Below, in pieces: positions 10,502 to 22,431 of a stretch of 64,000 bases of DNA (its first letter is position 1; each line of letters begins with the position of its first letter). The stretch comes from Hysterium pulicare CBS 123377 (lineage: Eukaryota; Ascomycota; Dothideomycetes; Hysteriales; Hysteriaceae), in the NCBI GenBank assembly GCA_000467715.1, contig AJFK01000052.1, positions 101,231 to 165,230 on the forward strand. Reading direction: 5' to 3'. Under the pieces are notes generated by a model. The model was not told where the DNA came from. It worked only from the letters and a program-made list of their open reading frames with translations, and did not search any database. The position numbers and the translations under genes are program-made.

Positions 10502-11419
10502 ATGGGAGGAGTGAAGTACGTGGAAGAGGAGACAGTCAAGGCTATCCAGGATTACGTCAACGAGAACGCAAAAAGGCTGATTTACGACCTCCTAAACCAA
10601 AAAGACGTCGTACTTGGACGCATGGTGGACCAGTTCGAACTCAGAACGAATACGCTTCGAGACAAGCAGAATGAGCTAGACCGAGGTAGAAAGGAAGATA
10701 TCCGAGCTGTCAAACAAACACTGGAAGCCAGACTGGAAGAGCTTGAGGAAGGGCACAAGAATCTGGACGAAAACCTCGATAGTCAACTTAAAGCCATGGT
10801 GGACGTTTGTCATAGCTATATCGACGCAAAAACCGGGAGAATCAACGCAAGAATCGACATGTATCGAAATAGGATTCAACAACTCAGTAAAAGTTACGCC
10901 GGTCTTCGTGGAGGTGTGATTGAGCAGATCGGCACCACAAAGAACGATGTCTTCAGGACTGGTTCGGCTGTCAGAACCTGCCTTCAGCGCCTCGAATCAG
11001 TAAAAGAAGCGATTGGCTATCTCCGCTCAAGCTACGAAGATCAGCAGGAGGACATCCGAAGAATATCAGAGACATTCTCGGCCACGAGAGGAGAGCTTCA
11101 GGATCTTCGAAACCGGCTTCCCAAACCCCCGCCAAAGGTCACGATTCGCAGGTTCGAGGCGTCTAGGCCCGGCAGACGCAAAGTGTGGTTCTCATTCGCC
11201 ATGTGGAAGCAGAGAAGAAGACTGGAGAGGGCGAGAACCGGTGAAATGGGGATGAGGCTTGGGGCCGTCAATGGGGTCCGACTTGGGTGGTTCATCTCCG
11301 CGCAGTTGTTGGTGTCTGGATTGATAATAAGGCAGCTTGTGTGGGGAGGCAGTGTCGGATCCTTTGGTTTCACCCTTTGCCTGCAGCTGGTGCCATTCTT
11401 GCTTGTGCGTAGGACGTGA
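10502..11419 (+). CDS. coiled-coil protein with C-terminal membrane segments
   Basis: Intronless 305-codon gene. Residues about 8-205 are almost wholly charged helix with heptad spacing (RAVKQTLEARLEELEEG and neighbouring segments), followed by a Pro-rich hinge (RLPKPPPKVTIRRFE), a very basic patch (MWKQRRRLERAR) and two hydrophobic segments near the end (WFISAQLLVSGLIIRQLVW and FTLCLQLVPFLLV). The layout, a long coiled coil anchored by a C-terminal membrane hairpin, is seen in some tethering and organelle-shaping proteins, but I recognise no specific family and assign no function. Confidence 0.7.
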   Translation: MGGVKYVEEETVKAIQDYVNENAKRLIYDLLNQKDVVLGRMVDQFELRTNTLRDKQNELDRGRKEDIRAVKQTLEARLEELEEGHKNLDENLDSQLKAMVDVCHSYIDAKTGRINARIDMYRNRIQQLSKSYAGLRGGVIEQIGTTKNDVFRTGSAVRTCLQRLESVKEAIGYLRSSYEDQQEDIRRISETFSATRGELQDLRNRLPKPPPKVTIRRFEASRPGRRKVWFSFAMWKQRRRLERARTGEMGMRLGAVNGVRLGWFISAQLLVSGLIIRQLVWGGSVGSFGFTLCLQLVPFLLVRRT

Positions 11420-12451
11420 CCTGATTCAACAAGAGCGTTTCGGTTTTGGGGTTCCAGGTTGAGATATTCATGTCGGTCCTACTTAGTCGGAAGCCCTCTG
11501 GTACACTAGGTCTCTTCGGTTTCCCCCTGTTTGAAGTTTTTGTGGATAGTATCTCGACATGTAAACAATGGCAAGCTAAAGAAGTCATCGACCCCACATC
11601 AGCATGCTCGTTACATCGGCCATTCACTGGCTCACTCCGGTTCCAACACTAGTAATCGGCCGTCAAACATGATTCTTAGCCTGCCAGGCCACAGCCCGTC
11701 GCCACTCTGAGTAAGGTTGCGAGTGTAAGATTAAAATTGGAGAATGACGAATATTTATTCGGATGCAAATTCCGGCCCCCCATACCAAGTGAGAAATTAG
11801 TGGGGAACGTTGAGAGGAGGCTGAGGAGGCTGAATCGCTTAAGGCCACCCCTGACTGTTGCGCAATGGACTTCCGGGCGTCAGGGCGTCCCGGCGTGGCA
11901 TCATGTGTACGGGGTCCTTGTATGCATTTTCGTTCAGCCGCAACTCGACCTCAATGCTCGTCGAGTCACTGACACAGCAGGTAGACGCGAGAGGAAAAGA
12001 TAGCGAAAGAACTTGCAAAGAGGAAAAGTGTGAATTAATAGTGGATCAATATGTATTATCCGTGGTATCATTGATAGGTAACTCTCTCTTAGAACGCCAT
12101 TCTTATGATACAATGATGCACTTTTATGCTCCTTTCCCAGAAGACGAGGGATCCAAGAAGAACCAAGTCGCAACCCAGATACATTCCCTTTCACAAATCC
12201 CATTTATATGCACAAAGACCGCTCGATAAACTCCAATGCTGGCTGGCTGCCATGGGCTCGCTGCCGAAACAAAATGACCATTACCTGCACATGATAATCC
12301 CGAAAACGCCGATCCATGAATGAAGTGCCGTGTGATGCTACGTCTTCCCAAGACGACCGTTAATGGTGAGAAAACAAACCGCGTCGTAGGCTGCTCGGCG
12401 TGGCGAGACAGTCGCCATGTCGCGAGAAGAGGATGGCAGCGAATAACAACC
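11420..12451. other. intergenic, nothing convincing
   Basis: About 1 kb between the 3' ends of two convergent genes. A 123-codon plus-strand frame at 11858 has no coherent composition or splice context. Confidence 0.5.
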
Positions 12452-14016
12452 CTATATCTGCTCCACGAAATGTGACTTCTTAGAGGCGCTGGAAGAGCTC
12501 CTCCGCTTCTTCTGCAGCTTTTTCGACTGTCGTCGCTCACCCCTCTCGGCTTCGCGGTCATCATCCATAGGCAACGCCGAGACGTTGAGGGTGCCTGGTC
12601 GCAGAATTTCGAAGCCAGAATTGACCTTGCGTAGAACTGGATCTTGCCGCTGGTTCTGTAATGTCGCAATTGCATAGGGATGACTTGCGGCTTCTTCCTC
12701 GTATTCTGTGTGTGGTCCACGGGGTTGGTAGGTTTCAAGGAGCGGAACGGCTTGCTTGGCTGTGTTGGATGCGTGACTGTCTTGGGTAGAGGTCGCTGTA
12801 GCGTTGTTGGAGTAATCTTCTATTGCCTGGAGGTAGCTAACGGGAAGGGGCGGTGAAGGTGTTTTCTGTCGAGGGACAAAGTAGTCAACGCCTTGAGCTG
12901 AAGCGTGCTCTCCAGACTGCCCCATGTTATTGGCGACGCTCGCCCATTCACCGCTGTGGCCAGGTCGCCTGACTCGCGGTGTGAGCTGTCCTGTTTCCGC
13001 TACGTGAGACAATCGGTGGCTTTGGAGAAGGTCGAGTTGTGCAAAATTAGGGTCGGCAGGGACGGCTAGGTTGGACTGTCGGGGGTTGAGGTAGGCGGGT
13101 TGATATGGTCTTGACTCCTGGAGATGGGAAAATTGCATGTAGTCGGACTCATCGCTGTTTCTGCTAGACTTGCTAGACGCACTATTGTTGCCACCATTGA
13201 GGCCTTGAAGTTCATAGGATCCTAGGTAAAGAATGGTTAGCTGGTGGTAACAGGGGTATTGGTTTCGTGGAGTGTCAACATACCAGAACCCGATCCTGAG
13301 CCATAACCTTCCAAGGCCTGTAGTGTGGTGGAATTTCTTAACAAAGTAGGATTACTATATCTGGATTGTGATGCTACCGGTGGTCGTCCTCGTTGTTCCG
13401 TACTGTGATGCCCTGGCGACGATGATCTGCTATCGGAGAGGCGCTCGGCGGAGACTGCTCGATCAAATGCAGAACTGGGTGCTCTTGAGCTGGTTCGACT
13501 GGAGGACCCATGGACGGGTTGGGGGAGTTCAAGTTGGGAGCTGTTGTTGGAGCTGGGCCCATTACTGAACCTGGGTAGGTTGATTCGAGATTCATTAATA
13601 GATGAAGCACTACTGCCGACAGGAGTATTGCCGCGTGAGATCCAAACACCATCAATTTCGATACCACTCTCGATAGCTCGAATTCCGAAAGGCACTTGGT
13701 TCTTCTCCTCCTGTTCTTCCCGTTGTGCCTCGAGCATTTCGGGCGTCTGTACAGCTTTGCCCTTCTCGACTTTGGTGTATTTCCGTATTTTCCAGTGGAC
13801 AAATTGCAATTTGATCAAACCGAGGAAAAATACGAGTACCTGTGCTGACGATTAGTGTGAGAAAGCGAGACGCGAGGGCGAGATGTCGTACAATACCACA
13901 CGCCAAAACCTAGAAGGAATATTAGTACTGAGCGAAGTGCTTGGCGGTGTCATAGAAAAACTTACGAAAGTCATCTTCTCCCACAACACCCAATCCACAA
14001 AGAATCGTTTCCCCAT
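12452..14016 (-). CDS. fungal signal-anchor membrane protein, unknown function
   Basis: Four exons on the minus strand: 14016-13966, a 13-nt microexon 13909-13897, 13844-13284 and 13221-12452, in phase throughout, giving 464 aa. The first three exons build a short N-terminus and one signal-anchor helix ([20 protein letters not shown]), then a charged segment and the block [19 protein letters not shown] (about residues 75-95), which I recall as conserved in many Pezizomycotina proteins of unknown function. The rest is low-complexity Ser-rich sequence ending in a Lys/Arg/Ser tract ([17 protein letters not shown]). It is probably a type II membrane protein with a long disordered cytosolic or lumenal tail. 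The microexon was required to keep the membrane helix in frame. Confidence 0.8.
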
Positions 14017-17000
14017 ATTTGCAATCCGGGAGAAGAATTAAAAGAAATCTAAGATCGTGATAAGAATAGCCGGAAGTGACGATAGGATAGAGCGCGTGTG
14101 CTCCTGCGGAAGGAGTGAAGCAGCACAGAAGTCGATATGATGGACTTTTGCTTGGCAGTGAAGTTGATCTGCGCAGCGTAGGTAGCCGGCGAGCGGGTTC
14201 GGATGTGGAGATGAAATAAGATAATGGGTAGGAGTTTGGTAGGTGGACGGAAGGGAGTTTGTATATTAAGAATAGATTGCCTCACTTGCACGAGGATGTG
14301 GGTGGTTGGGTGGTTACCGAAAGTGGAAGTGCAAAGCTTAATCCGTATCCGGTCCAGTGAGGGCGACGTCGGGAAGTGGTGATTATATTAATCGTTGACG
14401 CAGAGAAGCTAGAGATTGACCACGGAACCAGCAAAGAGAACAGCAATTATGACGTCTTGAAGGTCTCTAGGGAAAAGAACGGTGAAGGCAGGGTGTGTAT
14501 GGAACCACTTGGAAAACGAGTGTACTAATAGGTGTCACCAGTGGAATAGGATCCGGTACGTGTGTCGCTAGGCAGGCTGCGTGCCAAACTCGTGCATCTC
14601 TGTCGCGATCCGTTCTCCTGCGTTTCCTGGGTTTCCTAAGGCTTGGGCGGGCGTACAAGAGAGCAGGTGAGAATTGGGACGGTGCGGAAATATATTGAAT
14701 TCGGTCAGGAGACGATCTGCCGCCCACCACGCCAACGACGATGAGCAGGCCCAGCACGAAGGAAACAACGGAACCGAATGTGGCATCATGAATAGCATCC
14801 TGGCAGTTCCAAGCAGCAGATGCATCACCACGAGCCGTCTCTGGGCTCGGGCGGAGCATGGGGATCCAGGCAGGAAAACAGGGGACAGCTGTAGTCCTCG
14901 CCAGGCCCTACAGCGACGGTTACTGGTGTTGCTCGAAATAGCATGCGGCACAGCGGCACTCACCTACTAGCAGCTCCTACTCCACGTTGTTCTCGCGCCG
15001 TCGTTGGCTGGCCCAGGGCATACGGCTAGTATAGCGTACATAGTGATCTGCGCTTTATACGAGCTTGTTCTCGTCCAACTTCCAAGCCTTCATGACGACG
15101 GACGGCGAAGGCAGGAAAGCAGCAAAGCCATGGCGAGCAGCTCTTCGATCTACTCAGGGTTGCAGGGCATGTTCGCGGCTGCAGGATGCATCAGCAAGGA
15201 CGAGGGGTTCTTCTCGCCGTGGTGAAACACCCGTGCAACTGGACATGAACTCTGAACCTTGGAACTCGGACATGTCGGAGGCTGCGTTTTGGAGATGCAG
15301 TTTTTCGCGTCGATGTGGCCCACAGAGGCTTTGCTGGGCTTGCAAGCCACCTGGGGCATCCTGCTTTAGGCGCTCGCCCCCTGGTGCACGCCCTGCGGGA
15401 CCGGCGAGCGTTTGATCATCCGGCGTCTTGCGGGCTTGGTGAATGCATGGGGGCGAGGTAGAATCGGGCCTAGCCCCCTGTTTTGCATGGCTAGAGATGG
15501 ATGGTTTGCGACTTTCTCCTTAATTAATTTTCCTGCTCCGCACGCCAAATGCTACGTGCCTACGACTCACGACGAGAGTCTGGGTTCGTCGCAATAATAG
15601 CGCCGTTCTCCCGGCTGTAGGAATTCCACAATAGCGATTGTTTCTTCCGACCTACAACACCAAGCGTTTCACCACTCCAAGCACGTTTCTCTACCGAGCG
15701 CGCCGTTTTGCTCCAAAAGCGGCTACTGCTTGGAGGTTATCAACTAATTTCAAGCCACGATGACGCCGATCCGATCATCGCTTTCAACTGCTCAAAATTC
15801 TCTCACCTCCTGATGGGACTCAAAATCCTTCTCTGACACATCGTTTGCTTCTGTTGTGGACGCCGTTTGCTCGTCGCCTAGAGACTAATTCCACCGCCCG
15901 CACTGAGCCTCTCGATCCTTTGCCTTCAACTTTGCTGACGTGAACAATGATGAAATGTCAGAATTGGGACAACTCATTGCGGCTGGATGCCCCGATCACG
16001 TTTTTTGTTGTTTACAGAGTCTGATTGCTGTTCTGGGCGCTGCCACTGCATATGTTCCAACGATGCCACCAAGCACAGCCTTTGTGGAACAGAAACACCC
16101 ACCATTCACACCGCTCTTGTACTAAATCGCCATGAGGCCGACAAAGACTCCGTCGTGTCGGGACGACAAGTAAGATCACTGGGTTCCGAAAGCTCGAATT
16201 TGGAGCTCGGAGCATCTAATTCTCAATGTCACGTTCCATTTCTGGCCCTTCAGCTATCGATTGATACATGATAGGACCATGGCTGCCCTTGCGTGTGTAT
16301 CAGGGACAGATGCGCTACTGCACGTATATCCCGCACATTTTATCGGCAACTTGCGTCCTGTCCATGCAATTGACACGCTAGGGTCCGGTCCTCGTCTTTT
16401 CAGCTCTCATTTTTGGATTCTCCAGCCCTGTATCTCAGCTTTCGCAAGACCGGAAGAGTTCTCGAAGCTTTTTGGCATCGTATTCATGTATTCCATCGCC
16501 AGCTGTCGCTACGAGAAGCACGAGACATTTGTGACGGTGGAGTTGTCTTAATCCTGAAGTTCCTTGCAGCCGTATCACATTTCAAGCAGCGTGCATGCGT
16601 CATGGTAAACGCCGATGTCTCGCCATGTTCTATCACAACGTCTGTTCCATATGCGTCTCTACTCAATCGTATAACCTTGATTCTCTTGCGAACCTTCCAA
16701 CTCCTCACTAGGGACTGTATTACGGCATACAACATATACAAGCGCATTCCTCGTCAGTCCCATCAAGCTTTAATCGACAGTGAAGTAACGCTGATCCTGT
16801 GCTATATTTAATATCATTATACGTCACTCTATTTCCTAGCTCTAGACTTTCCCAAGACCGGATTTCGTTATCTCGCGTCAATTGGAGCAATATAGTTCGC
16901 TAATTGAGAGTATACAGGAACCCGGTTTTGGGCGGTGATATTTCTTGATCAAGCAGGTTATTACCAGCATTGGATTCGCTGATTAGCCGCACCACCCCTT

Positions 17001-18326
17001 CGACCCGTCCCCTGCACCGGGTACTGTATCTTATCTTTTGATGGTCCGCGATGGTTAAATTCTTTGTAGCCTTGAACCTAGCCTGTTTGCAATCTTTGAA
17101 AACAAGGCATCGCAATAGCAGTACTTTGCAGATCCTCAGAATGCGGACCTACTTCGATGCTCTTTACGGAGTGGAATCTCTTCACTTGCCGAGGCCAACT
17201 GCAGACGCTCCCTACATCTTCGGCATGCATTTCGTTTAATTCCAACAATGTAATCACCGTCGCCTCTGCATGCTTGTCCGGTCGGAACTCCGTTCCCAAA
17301 CGAACCGAGTACCAACACTACAACTCGAAAGGGAGAAATCTGAGCTGAGAACATAAGATTTGCGGCAAATTCGCTAATGCTTATTGCCTGCAAGTTGTCA
17401 ATATCTCTTACGTTGCGAATTCTACGCTTACTGTCCTATTTGAGGTTTGCGTGCATAACTACGAGCACGAATCGCAGAGGGATCCAAGGGTGCACGTGGA
17501 GCAAGACGGCTCGTTAAGTTCCGGAATCCGTAGGGTTTAGCGATTGTTCTTTGTTCGGCCTATACCAAACGAGCTTGGGAATATTGAATATTTCTTCAAT
17601 GCCTTTTTGTTGTGAGTTACGGGGCGAGGACATGTGAGCTTTCGTGATGGCTTTTCAGCTTTACATCGCCGCCCGAAGACTTACGTTTCCCAACTTCCCC
17701 ACGGCATAATCAAACAATGAGGCTTATAAGGTTGACCCGAGTACGGAGTTTGAAAATGTCAACATGCACACGGAGATTGATGGGGCTGTTGGATGACTTT
17801 TCCACATACATCAATTGAGTCGCAAAACGTATTATATTTCATCGTGATGACCACAATCTTGCGTTTCATGTTGCGGCTTGAGCTTTGAGACAGGTACCCG
17901 ACCGCCATTGCGCGAATCTCCATATGCAGGGACTGCGCCGTATCGATTGTGGATGTGCGATCTCTCGCAGCGCCTTGACCCCTCCCGCATTCCGTCAAGT
18001 CCATCCCGAAAACATCATGACAAGTTTTGACACCTGTTCACATCTGTCAAAACATTATTCAAGTGCAACAGGCGAGTGTCAAGCGCAGTTGAACAGGAAC
18101 GTGTGGGATTCTTGGTGCCCGAGGCCGATTATTCCCACCCAATCAAGGATTCTCGCCCCTACTGCATTCGGGAACTCGGAACTTGGCGCCGTTCATGACG
18201 ACTTACACAGCCATCCCATGCGCACGCTTCTTTCCACTTTCCTTTACTCTGTCAATCAACCGCATCACTCAACAAGATCTTTCTTCATAGCTTCTCCAGT
18301 GCACTATCTGTCTAGTCCGAACAATC
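14017..18326. other. 4.3-kb region without a convincing gene
   Basis: Many short open frames on both strands, none with splice context or recognisable motif. The best is on the minus strand at 14859-14467, where one hydrophobic segment (VVSFVLGLLIVVGVVGG) occurs; it lacks conservation cues. The stretch 15600-18300 shows no repeats that I could detect by eye. It may hold long promoters, noncoding RNA or a decayed element. Confidence 0.45.
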
Positions 18327-19289
18327 ATGCCTATCCGTAATCCCTTCAGGAAAGCCGCTGGTGGCACCGAGGTCCTCGAGGATAGTCAACGGAATGGGGC
18401 GGATAAAGGGTTTCAACAGACACCGGTTGCAGGCTCGAAACCGGTGGACATTAAGGAGCCTCCCGAGTACAAGCTGAGTGGTAAGCACTCCGTCTGCGCG
18501 CTCGCTGTCGTATGCGCTGCGACAATGCGCAAGGTGCATTCAATGTCTTTGTTGGCGGGCGCTTATTGTGAATAGAGATCAATGACAGCGGGGTGTATCT
18601 TCCGGTACGACACACACGTCCGACAATTTGCGCTCTCTCTCGACGTATAGTATTATTACACTATGGATACTAACTATTTGGATTCCAGCCATCGCCGCCA
18701 GCACAGAAGCCGAGTTTCTGGCACAGCAAGTCCAATCTCTCGACGTCTTCCTCGAACTATAGGAGTATGTTGAGTGAGAACGAGCCTTTCAATATTTCGC
18801 GGGAATCATTTGATTCATACAGGAGATCATTTGTATGCAAGAACCTTGGATTGTTACCTCCGAACATATCTAACACATGCCTAGGACATCTCAGCCCGCT
18901 CGCCGATCCCCGACGTTGATACAAGATCCCGCAAATCTCTTGATGCTCGGCAGTCATTGGATTCTCGTCACTCCCTTGATGCTCGACGCTCTCGCGCCCC
19001 TCCGCGCTCATCCTTCCAGGAACGCCGAATTGATAGACCTGGCGATGGAACAGTTGAGGAAGGATTTGAGGAAGTTGGTCTGAATGACGAGGTTAAGCCG
19101 GCGAAGAAGAGAGGGCTTTTCTCTCGTTTCGGTGATAGTAACAACACCGAAAATACCGACGATAGGCCACCATCCAGCCACCATAGTTTCCATTTTACTG
19201 GACGAAAACGAGGACAAAGCGGCCAGGGTGCAGAATTGAGGAATATGGGAAAGTCAAGTCAAGCGGATATTTCAGTAGAGGCCAGATGA
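18327..19289 (+). CDS. basic, Ser/Arg-rich hypothetical protein, 243 aa
   Basis: Four exons (18327-18480, 18576-18604, 18689-18832, 18885-19289) join in phase. Exon 2 is only 29 nt, and intron 2 has a textbook CTAAC branch site near 18670. The N-terminus MPIRNPFRKAAGG and the segment EINDSGVYLPPSPP across exons 2-3 look conserved in style. Residues about 120-140 contain three tandem SLDxRx hexads (SLDARQ, SLDSRH, SLDARR). The C-terminal part has a basic cluster KKRGLFSRFGD, then His/Ser-rich sequence. No catalytic domain is seen; it resembles disordered adaptor-like proteins. Function unknown. Confidence 0.72.
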
Positions 19290-19710
19290 AGGGTTCCAGC
19301 CATACTATACCACGAGGCATTGTACGGGAGTACTGACCGCTAAGACATGCGGGTTTTGGGGTCATGAATACGACGGCGTTCGGATTGGATCTATCCAAAT
19401 TATTTTTGAATGGGTACTGGAGCATCGACAATCGTTTGGTTGCATATTGGAAAGATTGGACGCTACGGGTCCTAGTATTGATATAATTGTAGTATAGTTA
19501 ATGTCAGCATCGTGGTATTTGAGCTGCTTGGCTCTCTCTTTCGATCTCCACATTTTCCCAGCGGCCTTGGCATGTGGCCCGCCACCGGAAAAAGCTCTGA
19601 CCAACGAAATTTTCGCGAGAATCGTTATTTTTTTGATGTGAGACCGTCCAAAGCCACAATTCAGTTACGCCGCACCTACTTCTCTTTGGAACTTTGCGAA
19701 CAACCTCAAT

Positions 19711-22114
19711 ATGGCCGCATCGGCAGGAATTAAGCGCAAGTCTGCGAATGGAACAGCGAACGAACTCAAGGCCAAGAAGGTAAAGGTAGAAGGAGGCCAC
19801 GCCAAACCTTCACCAAAGCGAGAATTCGTAGTTCCGAAGAAACCTTCAAAAAAGAGCAAACCTGCCGAAGATACAGAAGAGTTGGTCGAGTCGGATACAA
19901 CTGAGGATGAGCACGGATTCTATGGCTTTGCTGCGAAAGAAGGGTCGGGAGTGAGCAGTTCTGAAGATGAAAGCGGAGACGAAAAAAGTAGTTCTGCAAG
20001 TGACGAGAGCACCGAAGTTAGCGAATCGGAAGTTGATGGCCAAAAGGCCAAGGGAGTAAAGAAGGTCAAGGTCGAAAATGGGAAGCAGGTTAAGCCAACG
20101 GTGGCCAATGGAACAAAGTCGACGGCACTTGAGTCTCTGAATGGTACGTGATCCTGCGTTCTCGTTCCCGTCCTGTTCAACAAGATTGACCACGCACTGA
20201 CATCCTCCTCCAGCATCATCATCCCGCGAATCCCATGCGAAGCAAAAAGTTCTCGCCAAGGAACGCAAAGCAGCGAAGCCCAATGCAGACCAGATAGCCC
20301 GATCGAAGAAACTTTGGGAACGTTTGCGATTGAAATCACACGTGGACCCAGAAGAGAGGAAGAAGTTGGTGGACGAACTTTTCGAGATAGTCACAGGCAG
20401 AGTGAAAGAATTTGTTTTCAAACATGACTCTGTTAGAGTTGTTCAATGCGCACTCAAGTATGCAAATATGGAGAAGAGGCGCATGATAGCAAGGGAGCTG
20501 AAGGGTGAATTCAAGGCTTTGGCAGAAAGTAGATATGCGAAGTTTCTGATCGCGAAGCTGCTCGAGAAAGGGTAAACCACAGGTTCCGCGTTCAATGGCA
20601 AGCCCAAAGTGCTAACTCGGTTTCACAGAGATGCAGAGATTCAAGATATGATCATATCAGAATTCTATGGCCATGTACGACGCCTAATAAACCACCCAGA
20701 GGCATGCTGGATACTCGATGATACGTATAGAGTCAAGGCCAGCCCCGAACAGAAGGCTAGGATCCTCCGGGAGTGGTATGGGCCAGAATTTGCCATTGCA
20801 GGACTTCGAAACGAAAAAACTGTTACTGCCGACCTATCAAGAATCCTTGATGACTCTCCTGAGAAGCGCCAACCTATCCTCAGATATTTGGACACTCTGA
20901 TTAACCAGATCATTCAGAAAAAGCTAACTGGATTTACCATGCTCCACGATGCGATGTTGCAATACTTCCTGGCTTGCAGCCCTGGTAGTACGGAAGCGAA
21001 CGAATTCCTTGAGCATCTAAAACCGGACCCTACTACAAAGGAAGGCGAAGAACTCGATAATGTAGACCTCCTCAAAAATCTTGCTTTTACTAAGTCAGGC
21101 TCTCGCCTTGTTTCTCTTGCCATCGCATACGGTACTGCCAAAGACCGCAAATTATTTCTCCGGCCTTACAAGGATACTATGGACATGATGGCTGTGGATC
21201 AGTATGCTCATCTGATCCTGCTTGCCGCCTTGGCTTTGGTAGACGACACTCGCCTGACCTCCAAAACTATCTATGGAGAACTGTTTCCCTCCGGACCTGA
21301 TTCTTCCACAACACACCAGAAAATCTTAGACCTGTCCAATCATCTTCATGCCAGAACAGTTCTGCTATACCCTTTCGCCAGCGACGCTAAATGGCTACTG
21401 ACCGAAGCAAACACACTGGCCCTCCTCTCTGAAATATATGATATTCGGGCTCGTACGTCAAAGAAGGATCCTACTATCAGGCTACAAGAATTGTCAAAGG
21501 CGATGGCCCCGCAATTTCTAGAAGCTACCGCAACTCGCGCCGTAGACTTTTCCACCAGCAGTTTCGGTTTCCAATTCATGACTGAAGTGCTTCTTGGCGC
21601 CCCGGCTACTGAGATGGAAAAGAGAGAGAAAGCATTGGAAGCAGTGGCTGAACTTGCTGGAGGTGATCCCGCCATTTCTATACCCTCTACAACTGAAGGT
21701 GGGCCCGAGAGAGAGCACATTAGCAATTCGGATTACGGATGTAAGATGCTGAAGACCCTCGTTCAGGGTGGACGGTTTGATCCTAAGGCCAGAAAAGTCG
21801 TTATTGTAGAACCTGCTCTTGGCTTCGCCGATATGTTCTGGGAGAAAATCCAAACGTTTCTGGTCAAATGGGCGACTGGTCCTGGAAGCTTTGTGATTGT
21901 CGGCTTGACCGAAGCTGACGGGTTCGGAGGGAAAGACGAGGTCCTGAAAGCGTTGAAGAAGAACCGAAAGCTGTTGGAAGGCGCGGCGGGACCGGAATCG
22001 AAAGCTGGAGCAGATAAGAAGGGGACGAAGAGGAAGGGCAAGGATGCAAGTGGGAAGGAGAGTCATGCGAAGGGAAATGCAGGGGCAAGAATCCTAGTGG
22101 GAAAACTCCAGTGA
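19711..22114 (+). CDS. PUF6: PUF6-like pumilio-domain protein, nucleolar
   Basis: Three exons (19711-20143, 20214-20571, 20629-22114) give 758 aa. Residues 1-140 are a Lys-rich then acidic Ser-rich leader (nuclear/nucleolar localisation type). Pumilio-like repeats start near residue 195 (WERLRLKSHVDPEERKKLVD) with HDSVRVVQCALKYANMEKRR and SRYAKFLIAKLLEKGD as the clearest repeat cores. The later half (KKLTGFTMLHDAMLQYFL; GSRLVSLAIAYGTAKDRK) matches the CPL region found only in Puf6/PUM3. Puf6 is a nonclassical PUF protein that binds RNA and DNA without strict sequence choice and works in 60S ribosome biogenesis and ASH1 mRNA control in yeast. The C-terminus is a basic Lys/Gly tail. It lies head-to-tail with RAD51, 318 bp downstream. 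Confidence 0.92.
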
Positions 22115-22275
22115 TCTAGATGATCAGTTGGACAAAATGCTAGACCGTATTATACGAACATAATTTGTTGGTTCTTTGCGTCAATTACTAAATCTCAGAG
22201 CATTCTAAGAGCCCCTAGCAATGCCTTGAATGTCTTTATGGTGAAAGCGAATGACTAACTCAGCTACACGTGATG

Positions 22276-22329
22276 ACGCGTTCCGAGCTTACCTTAGATA
22301 GGTTGGCAGCGCTGTTGACTCCAACGCGT
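22276..22329. promoter_or_regulatory. two MCB (ACGCGT) boxes upstream of RAD51
   Basis: Two exact ACGCGT hexamers at 22276-22281 and 22324-22329 lie 103-156 bp before the RAD51 start codon. MCB boxes are bound by the MBF complex (Mbp1/Swi6) and drive G1/S expression of DNA synthesis and repair genes in fungi, RAD51 included in budding yeast. A third ACGCGT lies in RAD51 intron 1 at 22516-22521. Binding itself is inferred. Confidence 0.6.
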
Positions 22330-22431
22330 CTCGGCTTGAATTCAGTCGCCACCCACGATCACCAACTTGCCTTTCCGCACACATTTCGCTCTCCACTAAC
22401 TCCAACACCATCAAAGTTACCAATCGCGAAA

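Noticed and set aside
14467-14859. 130-codon minus-strand frame with one hydrophobic segment
   Set aside because: No splice support, competing frames on both strands and no conserved motif.
15065-15415. 116-codon Arg/Cys-rich plus-strand frame
   Set aside because: Composition typical of noncoding GC-rich sequence; overlapping open frames on the other strand.
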